Below, piece by piece: positions 1 through 4,152 of a stretch of DNA of 5,015 nucleotides. Positions within the stretch are counted from its first letter, which is position 1, and every line of letters begins with the position of its first letter. The position numbers were made by a program, and so were the translations under genes. Under the pieces are notes generated by a model, which saw only the letters and a program-made list of their open reading frames with translations, had not been told where the DNA came from and made no database searches. Where the stretch lies: NCBI GenBank assembly GCA_937967375.1, contig CALCJF010000003.1, positions 1-5,015 on the forward strand, written 5' to 3'. Origin of the DNA: an uncultured Leucobacter sp. (GTDB taxonomy: Bacteria > Actinomycetota > Actinomycetes > Actinomycetales > Microbacteriaceae).

Positions 1-1451
1 AGATTCCGAACAAAGACCGCGAGAACGTCGCGCTCGGCGACGTGCTGCGCTCGGCCAAAGCGCAACGCAGCAAGCACCCCATGACGATCGGCATCGGCAA
101 AGACGTCAAGGGCGACTTCGTCGTTGCGAACCTCGCGAAGATGCCGCACCTCCTGGTTGCCGGCGCGACGGGTTCGGGCAAGTCGAGCTTTATTAACTCC
201 ATGATCACGAGCGTGCTGATGCGGGCGACGCCCGCCGAGGTGCGCATGGTGCTGGTCGACCCGAAGCGCGTCGAGCTCACCGTCTATCAGGGCGTGCCCC
301 ACCTGATCACGCCCATCATCACGAACCCGAAGAAGGCCGCCGAGGCGCTGCAGTGGGTCGTGAAAGAGATGGACATGCGCTACGACGACCTCGCGAGCTT
401 CGGTTTCAGGCACATCGACGACTTCAACGATGCGGTGCGCCAGGGCTCGATCGTGCTGCCAGCCGGCAGCGAGCGAAAGCTGAAGCCCTATCCGTATCTG
501 CTCGTGGTGGTTGACGAGCTCGCAGACCTCATGCTGGTCGCCCCGCGAGACGTCGAGGACTCGATTCAGCGCATTACTCAGCTTGCGCGCGCAGCGGGTA
601 TTCACCTCGTGCTCGCAACTCAGCGACCCTCGGTGAACGTCGTGACCGGCGTGATCAAGTCGAACGTGCCAAGCCGCTACGCCTTTGCAGTCGCCTCGGG
701 CACCGACTCCCGCGTGATCCTCGACGAGGTGGGTGCAGAGCGCCTCATCGGTCAGGGCGACGGCTTGCTGCTCGTCAACGGCGATTCGTCACCCATGCGC
801 GTGCAGGGTGCCTGGGTGAACGAGAGCGAGATTGCTCGTGTGGTCTCGCACGTAAAGCAGCAAGCTCAGCCCGAGTACCGTGCAGATGTCGCTCAGGCCG
901 CCGAGAAGAAAGAGATCGACGCCGATATCGGTGACGATCTCGACGTGCTGTTGCAGGCCATCGAACTCGTGGTCACCTCGCAGTTCGGCTCGACCTCGAT
1001 GCTGCAGCGCAAGCTGCGTGTCGGTTTCGCGAAGGCAGGCAGGCTGATGGACCTGATGGAGTCGCGAGAGATCGTCGGCCCATCTGAGGGGTCGAAGGCG
1101 CGCGACGTGCTGGTTGCGCCTGAGCAGCTGGCAGAGGTGCTCGCCGGGATTCGTGGCGGCGGTTCGCCGCAGGCGGCGTTCTCTGCACCTCCTGAGGCAG
1201 CGCCAGTGGCTCCCGCACCGGTTCCTGCTGCCGCTCCTGTAGTCGCTGCTCCGGCGGCAACTCCTACTGCCGATCATGAGTTCGGTGACGCCAGTGGCCC
1301 GGCAGTGACCCAAGTGCTTGAGCCGCTCAGTGAGGCGAGCGATATCTTTGACTCGCGCTACGACGACCCGATCGCCGCGCATCAGGCTGGCCTCGAAGAA
1401 GTCGACGGTGAAGACGACGAAGATGCTTGGCAGCTGACCGGGCGAGAGTAG
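1..1451 (+). CDS. ftsK: DNA translocase FtsK, C-terminal part (5' end outside window)
   Basis: FtsK/SpoIIIE is a hexameric ATPase anchored at the division septum that pumps double-stranded DNA and helps clear and resolve sister chromosomes. The gene is open at the window's left edge; reading frame 3 starts at position 3 with IPNKDRENVALGDVL, the stretch before the motor, so the membrane part and linker lie upstream. A GTG at 42 lies inside the domain and is not the true start. Walker A GATGSGKS is at 162-185. Walker B LLVVVDELADLM lies around 498-533, with its DE pair at 513-518. The sensor-like stretch LATQRPSVNVVTGVIKSNVPS follows at about 612-674. A winged-helix gamma domain (QAIELVVTSQFGSTSMLQRK region) spans about 935-1116 and should read KOPS-type polar DNA motifs. 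After it comes an unusual tail of about 100 residues, Pro/Ala-rich then acidic, ending DAWQLTGRE. The stop lies 7 bp before pgsA, suggesting co-transcription. Confidence 0.97.
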   Translation, partial: IPNKDRENVALGDVLRSAKAQRSKHPMTIGIGKDVKGDFVVANLAKMPHLLVAGATGSGKSSFINSMITSVLMRATPAEVRMVLVDPKRVELTVYQGVPHLITPIITNPKKAAEALQWVVKEMDMRYDDLASFGFRHIDDFNDAVRQGSIVLPAGSERKLKPYPYLLVVVDELADLMLVAPRDVEDSIQRITQLARAAGIHLVLATQRPSVNVVTGVIKSNVPSRYAFAVASGTDSRVILDEVGAERLIGQGDGLLLVNGDSSPMRVQGAWVNESEIARVVSHVKQQAQPEYRADVAQAAEKKEIDADIGDDLDVLLQAIELVVTSQFGSTSMLQRKLRVGFAKAGRLMDLMESREIVGPSEGSKARDVLVAPEQLAEVLAGIRGGGSPQAAFSAPPEAAPVAPAPVPAAAPVVAAPAATPTADHEFGDASGPAVTQVLEPLSEASDIFDSRYDDPIAAHQAGLEEVDGEDDEDAWQLTGRE

Positions 1452-1458
1452 AGCAGCA

Positions 1459-2085
1459 ATGACTGAGACACCCGCCTTCGAGACCGGGCCCCCCGCAAAG
1501 CAGAGCAATTGGAATGCCCCAAACATCATCACGAGCGCGCGTATAGTCGCGACTCCGTTCTTCATCTGGATGTTGCTCGCAGACCACGGGCAGATGGGAG
1601 TGCTGCGCTGGGCGGCGGCTGCGTTCTTCGTGATTGCAATCGCGACCGATGCGTGGGACGGTCATATCGCAAGGTCGCGGGGGCTCGAAACCGACCTCGG
1701 CAAGCTGCTCGACCCGATTGCCGATAAGTTTCTTACCGGCGGCGCGCTCGTCGGGCTATCCGTCCTCGGTGAGCTGCCGTGGTGGATCACCATCGTCGTG
1801 CTCGTGCGTGAGCTGGGGGTCACAGTGCACCGGCTCTTCGAAGCGCGCAGCGTCGTGGTCGCTGCCGCCTGGATGGGCAAATTGAAGACCGTGGCGCAGT
1901 CGGTCGCGATTTCGCTTGCACTGTTTCCATTCGCGAGCCTGCTCGAGGGAACCGGTGTCGGCCAATGGGTGGTGTGGCTCAACATCATCACCATGAGCGC
2001 CGCTGTGGTGCTCACCATCGCGAGCGGCGTTGACTACGTCGTGAACTTCTTTCGCATGCGAAAAAGATCGGCAGAGGCCGCGTGA
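1459..2085 (+). CDS. pgsA: CDP-diacylglycerol--glycerol-3-phosphate 3-phosphatidyltransferase
   Basis: This integral membrane enzyme joins CDP-diacylglycerol to glycerol-3-phosphate, giving phosphatidylglycerol phosphate and CMP, the first committed step to phosphatidylglycerol and cardiolipin. The 208-residue protein has the full CDP-alcohol phosphatidyltransferase signature DGx2ARx8Gx3Dx3D: D67 G68, A71 R72, G81, D85 and D89, with D64 just before it. The four Asp residues (64, 67, 85, 89) bind the divalent metals. The N-terminal NAPNIITSARI segment is typical of PgsA, and several hydrophobic stretches (about 30-42, 50-63, 93-116, 145-162, 170-190) fit a multi-pass protein. The tail is basic (RMRKR), fitting a cytosolic end. 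The ATG at 1459 follows the ftsK stop by 7 bp with a purine-rich but weak ribosome site. Actinobacteria often hold several CDP-alcohol transferases, so glycerol-3-phosphate as acceptor is inferred from overall sequence style and neighbourhood. Confidence 0.93.
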   Translation: MTETPAFETGPPAKQSNWNAPNIITSARIVATPFFIWMLLADHGQMGVLRWAAAAFFVIAIATDAWDGHIARSRGLETDLGKLLDPIADKFLTGGALVGLSVLGELPWWITIVVLVRELGVTVHRLFEARSVVVAAAWMGKLKTVAQSVAISLALFPFASLLEGTGVGQWVVWLNIITMSAAVVLTIASGVDYVVNFFRMRKRSAEAA

Positions 2086-2654
2086 TGAACGCCCGCGAGG
2101 GGCAGGCGCCACCATCGCAGCAGATTTTGCTCGCGACAGAACTCGGCCTTCGCGTAGCTGTAGCCGAGTCGTTGACCGGTGGGCTACTCGCGGCAGCGCT
2201 GGTGAGGGTGCCCGGCGCGTCGCGGGTGTTCTCGGGCGGCGTGGTTGCATATGACACCTTTTTGAAGCGCACGCTGCTCGGGGTCGATGCCGTACTTCTG
2301 GCGGCACGGGGCCCAGTCGATGAGCGCGTCGCGAAACAGATGGCGCTCGGCGTGCGTCGAGCGTGCGCCACCCCTCTCTCCGCTTCCGCCTCAGATATCG
2401 GTGGGGTCGTTAACGCCGACATTGGGCTCTCGACCACGGGGGTTGCTGGGCCCGACCCCGACCCGGCAACGGGGCAGGCAGTAGGCACGGTGTGGGTAGG
2501 CGTGAGTTCGGTCTTGGGTGAGCGTGCGGTGCCGCTGCTGGCAACAGGGGATCGCCAGCAGATTCGTGACCAAGCGGTCGCCCTGGCGCTGGGTGAGCTC
2601 GCGGTTGAATTGCTCGCTCTCGCGAATGACCGCACTCGCTCCACGGAAACTTGA
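2085..2654 (+). CDS. cinA: CinA C-terminal-type nicotinamide-nucleotide amidase (PncC family)
   Basis: Proteins of this family deamidate nicotinamide mononucleotide to nicotinate mononucleotide and ammonia, recycling NMN made by DNA ligase into NAD synthesis. The protein (189 residues) consists of the amidase domain only; the N-terminal MoCF-like domain of full CinA is absent, as is usual in actinobacteria. Visible family motifs are AESLTGG (residues 27-33; many homologues have Cys in place of Leu30), the VVAYDTFLK segment (53-61) with Tyr56 and Lys61, and TGVAGPDP (118-125), followed by the GTVWVGV strand. A Ser/Ala-rich stretch at about 96-110, before the ADIG strand, looks longer than in most relatives. 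Translation is coupled to pgsA: ATG 2085 overlaps the pgsA TGA as TGATG, with AGAGG at 2073-2077 seven bases ahead. A GTG at 2082 is the alternative start, adding one residue. The symbol pncC is equally valid. Confidence 0.93.
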   Translation: MNAREGQAPPSQQILLATELGLRVAVAESLTGGLLAAALVRVPGASRVFSGGVVAYDTFLKRTLLGVDAVLLAARGPVDERVAKQMALGVRRACATPLSASASDIGGVVNADIGLSTTGVAGPDPDPATGQAVGTVWVGVSSVLGERAVPLLATGDRQQIRDQAVALALGELAVELLALANDRTRSTET

Positions 2655-2669
2655 GTCCTCTCGGCTCAA
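2651..2669 (+). terminator. Weak hairpin overlapping the cinA stop codon
   Basis: The bases form TTGAG, a bulged T, CC, a TCTC loop, then GG CTCAA, a seven-pair stem with one bulge. The left arm includes the cinA TGA stop. What follows is AATTC rather than a run of T, so at best it is a partial terminator or 3'-end stabiliser separating cinA from the clgR promoter. Its effect is inferred. Confidence 0.3.
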
Positions 2670-2689
2670 ATTCAGGAAATATTCAGGAA
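2670..2689 (+). repeat. Tandem 9-mer direct repeat ATTCAGGAA, 11-bp period
   Basis: ATTCAGGAA occurs at 2670-2678 and again at 2681-2689, one helical turn apart, so both copies face the same side of the DNA. The second copy supplies the GGAA of the candidate -35 element of the clgR promoter. The arrangement resembles paired binding sites for a regulator; which protein, if any, is unknown. Confidence 0.5.
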
Positions 2690-2711
2690 TAACGCGGCTA
2701 AAGTAACGGTT
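2686..2711 (+). promoter_or_regulatory. Candidate ECF stress-sigma promoter of clgR (GGAAT-N18-GTT)
   Basis: GGAAT at 2686-2690 and GTT at 2709-2711 are separated by exactly 18 bases, the SigR-type spacing of actinobacterial thiol/heat/envelope-stress sigma factors (SigR, SigH and SigE share this kind of promoter). Transcription would start near 2717-2721, giving a leader of about 90 nt before the clgR ATG. Dependence of clgR on such sigma factors in other actinobacteria is known to me only from general knowledge. The match is by eye and short, so it remains a candidate. Confidence 0.5.
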
Positions 2712-2714
2712 ACT
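2702..2714. promoter_or_regulatory. Perfect 13-bp palindrome over the candidate clgR -10
   Basis: AGTAACGGTTACT has two 6-base arms around a single central G. It covers the GTT of the candidate -10 element. A dimeric repressor bound here would block promoter opening, so it is a plausible operator. It does not fit the CGC...GCG core I recall for ClgR sites, so a different regulator, or no regulator, must be considered. Confidence 0.4.
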
Positions 2715-2776
2715 CTCAGTGACGCCCGGCAGACTGGTTGCAGATAGTCTGGACTGCACAGGCGGCATAGATGAAA

Positions 2777-2794
2777 GTGCGACTGTAGTCGCAC
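2777..2794. promoter_or_regulatory. Perfect 18-bp palindrome next to the clgR Shine-Dalgarno
   Basis: GTGCGACTGTAGTCGCAC has 8-base arms around a 2-base centre. It ends five bases before the AAGGAGGA ribosome site. As DNA it could be a dimer operator, perhaps for autoregulation. As RNA it could fold as a 7-pair stem with a UGUA tetraloop beside the ribosome site. The sequence alone does not decide between these. Confidence 0.55.
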
Positions 2795-2799
2795 AAGAG

Positions 2800-2807
2800 A
2801 AGGAGGA
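2800..2807 (+). promoter_or_regulatory. Strong ribosome binding site fixing the clgR start
   Basis: AAGGAGGA is a near-perfect complement of the 16S rRNA 3' end and sits five bases before ATG 2812. It is by far the strongest such site in the window. It argues against starting at the in-frame GTG at 2719, which would add 31 residues with no likeness to the family. Confidence 0.85.
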
Positions 2808-2811
2808 CGCG

Positions 2812-3138
2812 ATGGTACTGGTTCGTCAAGAGATCGGCGATGTGCTGCGTGACTTCCGGCTGCAAAAGGGTCGCACTCTGCGTCAGGTAGCCGGTGAGGC
2901 AAGCGTTGCGCTCGGATACCTCAGTGAGGTTGAGCGTGGCCAAAAAGAGGCTTCAAGCGAGATTCTTGCTGCGGTTGCCGATGCGCTCGAGACCCCGCTC
3001 TCGGTGATCATGGGTGAGGTGAGTGACCGCCTCGCTATCGTCGAGGGTCTCAGTGTGACCCTCGGCTCGCGAGTGCCAGACACCGTGCCAGCTGATCTGG
3101 TCTCGGGTTATCGGCCCGAGCTGCTTGCGCGCAGCTAA
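2812..3138 (+). CDS. clgR: ClgR-type Cro/C1 helix-turn-helix transcriptional activator
   Basis: ClgR activates Clp protease genes (clpP1P2, clpC) and other proteolysis or stress genes in Streptomyces, Corynebacterium and Mycobacterium. The 108-residue protein has a single XRE/Cro-C1 fold at about residues 8-67. The scaffold helix LRQVAGEA is at 23-30, and the recognition segment LGYLSEVERGQKEASSE is at 34-50; LGYLSEVERG plus K-E-x-SSE is the family hallmark. The rest (68-108) is short and variable and ends ELLARS. In Streptomyces ClgR, terminal alanines help make the protein a ClpP substrate; this protein lacks a terminal Ala-Ala. The position after pgsA-cinA and before recA matches clgR in other actinobacteria. 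The start at ATG 2812 is chosen for its strong ribosome site and for agreement with the family N-terminus. A stress-sigma promoter and two palindromes lie upstream; a hairpin follows. Confidence 0.9.
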   Translation: MVLVRQEIGDVLRDFRLQKGRTLRQVAGEASVALGYLSEVERGQKEASSEILAAVADALETPLSVIMGEVSDRLAIVEGLSVTLGSRVPDTVPADLVSGYRPELLARS

Positions 3139-3155
3139 GCCGCGATATTGCTGTT

Positions 3156-3188
3156 CGAAAGCGCCACGCCCCTGGGCTGGCGCTTTCG
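3156..3188 (+). terminator. Long hairpin after clgR, probable terminator
   Basis: CGAAAGCGCCA (3156-3166) pairs perfectly with TGGCGCTTTCG (3178-3188), an 11-base stem. The loop can itself fold further, GCCC with GGGC around CT (3168-3177). It starts 17 bases after the clgR stop. There is no downstream T run, only the TTT inside the right arm, a common pattern in GC-rich actinobacterial terminators. It would separate clgR from the DUF3046 gene. Confidence 0.65.
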
Positions 3189-3211
3189 TCCGTTCCGGGG
3201 GATCGAAGTAC

Positions 3212-3433
3212 GTGAGAATTAGCGAGTTTCAGCGGGCCATGCGCGAAGAGTTCGGTGACGTCTATTCGGGCGTGCTGGCACGAGAGCACTGGCTGGCATC
3301 GCTTGGCGGCACCGCGCAGGACGCGCTCGAGCGAGGGGTGCCAGCGCGCGAGGTGTGGTTCGCTCTCTGTGAAGATCTGCAGGTACCTCTACCTAGGCGT
3401 CACGGGCGGGGCCTCATCGACCCTCGCGACTAA
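3212..3433 (+). CDS. DUF3046 family protein, function unknown
   Basis: This small soluble protein of 73 residues belongs to the actinobacteria-restricted DUF3046 family, usually found just upstream of recA. Family marks are the start RISEFQRAMREEFGD (residues 2-16), LAREHWLASLGGTAQDALERG (22-42) and the closing REVWFALCEDLQVPLPRRHG (46-65). There is no signal peptide, membrane segment or recognisable catalytic motif. The predicted start is GTG 3212, because the family begins there and GGGGGA (3197-3202) precedes it by nine bases; the frame stays open back to 3125 but that stretch crosses the clgR hairpin. No promoter is evident between the hairpin and the start, so transcription may be read-through or come from an unseen site. 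The C-terminus nearly meets the oppositely oriented VOC gene, 21 bp away. The role is unknown; a link to DNA repair rests only on position. Confidence 0.9.
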   Translation: MRISEFQRAMREEFGDVYSGVLAREHWLASLGGTAQDALERGVPAREVWFALCEDLQVPLPRRHGRGLIDPRD

Positions 3434-3440
3434 GGCGAGG
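3422..3440. terminator. Small hairpin between convergent genes
   Basis: CCTCGC (3422-3427) and GCGAGG (3435-3440) form a 6-base stem around a 7-base loop containing the DUF3046 stop codon. It lies in the 21-bp gap region between two convergent genes, where a bidirectional terminator is expected. Only TT follows, so the support is weak. Confidence 0.3.
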
Positions 3441-3454
3441 TTGGCGGCGTCGCG

Positions 3455-3871
3455 TCAGGGGAGAAGGGATTCGCCGAGGGGGCCTGGATTCATAGCGATC
3501 TCCCAGCGGTATCCGTCGGGATCTGCGAAGTAGCCCGAGTACCCTCCCCAGCTTCGTTGCTGAGCTGGCGCAATGTGGTCGGCGCCGATGCGCGCCGCGA
3601 GGGTGAGAATCTCGTCTACCTCCTCGGCGCTTGCGACGTTATGCGCGAGCGTGACCGGCGGTGCGCCAGCACCGCGCGAAATCGTGCCGACCTCCGCTTC
3701 GAACTCCGCCTCGTTCCAGAGGCTAAGAAGTACGTGGCCGCCGACGCGGATCATGAGTACCTCTCCGGGCACGTATAGCTCCGCCTGCCAGTCGAGCCCA
3801 GCGATGTAGAACTGATGCGAGCGTTCGAGGTCGCGCACGGCGAGGGTTACCAAACTTATTCTCTGGTCCAT
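3455..3871 (-). CDS. VOC superfamily (glyoxalase/bleomycin-resistance-like) protein
   Basis: The 138-residue soluble protein has the paired beta-alpha-beta-beta-beta modules of the vicinal oxygen chelate fold. Module 1 runs from RISLVTLAVRDLERSHQFY (residues 4-22) to HVLLSLWNE (46-54). Module 2 runs from PPVTLAHNVASAEEVDEIL (71-89) to GYSGYFADPDGYRWEIAMNP (110-129). The GYFxDPDGxxWEIA ending is typical. Of the usual metal positions, His77 and Glu124 could serve, but the first module has Thr9 where metal-binding members often have His, so metal use and reaction are uncertain. Functions in this fold range from glyoxalase I and dioxygenases to drug binding; none can be assigned here. The start is ATG at 3871 (minus strand), preceded seven bases away by AAGGA. 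The open frame extends to 4195 but the extra part shows no family likeness. It is divergent from recA and convergent with the DUF3046 gene, so it looks inserted into the usual order. Confidence 0.88.
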   Translation of the reverse strand: MDQRISLVTLAVRDLERSHQFYIAGLDWQAELYVPGEVLMIRVGGHVLLSLWNEAEFEAEVGTISRGAGAPPVTLAHNVASAEEVDEILTLAARIGADHIAPAQQRSWGGYSGYFADPDGYRWEIAMNPGPLGESLLP

Positions 3872-3948
3872 GGCTTGATCCTTGCAGCCCGAGTGCTCCC
3901 TGTCGAGCAAAGTATGCAGTGCAAGCCTGCGGAGTCCCGGCGTGTCGT

Positions 3949-3964
3949 TCGAAGATGTGTTCGA
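3949..3964. promoter_or_regulatory. LexA (SOS) box upstream of recA
   Basis: TCGAAGATGTGTTCGA matches the actinobacterial/Gram-positive-type LexA consensus TCGAAC-N4-GTTCGA in 11 of 12 defined positions; only the sixth base differs (G for C). It is centred about 196 bp before the recA ATG and about 85 bp before the VOC gene start. LexA bound here would repress recA until DNA damage triggers RecA-assisted LexA cleavage. A TATTGT at 3972-3977, with the box at the -35 place, is a possible but weak promoter match. Confidence 0.8.
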
Positions 3965-4152
3965 ATAAGCGTATTGTCGTCCACAGGTGAGCTCGAGTGT
4001 GAGTTTTCCAGAGATTTTCTCCTCCGTCACAAAATGTCGGTGGTGCGATCTATGGTTCAAGTACCGACCACCAGGCCTTGTCGACGGAGCATCCGGCACG
4101 ACAGAGGGTAGGCCAGCAACCGGCGAGATTCGCCCGACCAGAGGAGCCACAA
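3965..4152 (+). other. Long recA 5' leader
   Basis: Between the SOS box and the recA start lie 188 bases with no supported gene. The first third is richer in A and T than the surroundings. A pyrimidine run CTCCTC (4019-4024) is exactly complementary to the recA ribosome site GAGGAG (4141-4146). GGTGGT (4039-4044) can pair with ACCACC (4067-4072), enclosing a smaller GGT/ACC stem (4054-4056 with 4063-4065). A 25-codon open frame, ATG 4034 to TAG 4111, has no ribosome site. If transcription starts near the SOS box, the mRNA has an unusually long leader; a second, closer promoter was not recognised. Confidence 0.45.

Noticed and set aside
789..1565. Long minus-strand open frame opposite ftsK and pgsA (258 codons)
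   Set aside because: It overlaps two certain genes and its product is Arg/Cys-rich shadow sequence.
2719..2811. In-frame GTG at 2719 as the clgR start
   Set aside because: The added 31 residues have no family likeness, cross both an inverted repeat cluster and the 18-bp palindrome, and lack a ribosome site; ATG 2812 has AAGGAGGA five bases ahead.
3125..3211. Extension of the DUF3046 protein upstream of GTG 3212
   Set aside because: It overlaps the clgR end and the terminator hairpin and does not look like the family, which begins at RISEF.
3974..3996. RecA-NDp/PafBC-type promoter at TTGTCG
   Set aside because: TTGTCG fits the left half, but the following GTG and the TAnnnT at the required spacing are missing.
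4034..4111. 25-codon upstream open frame in the recA leader
   Set aside because: No ribosome site precedes it (the bases ahead are pyrimidine-rich) and the peptide shows no recognisable leader-peptide feature such as a codon run.
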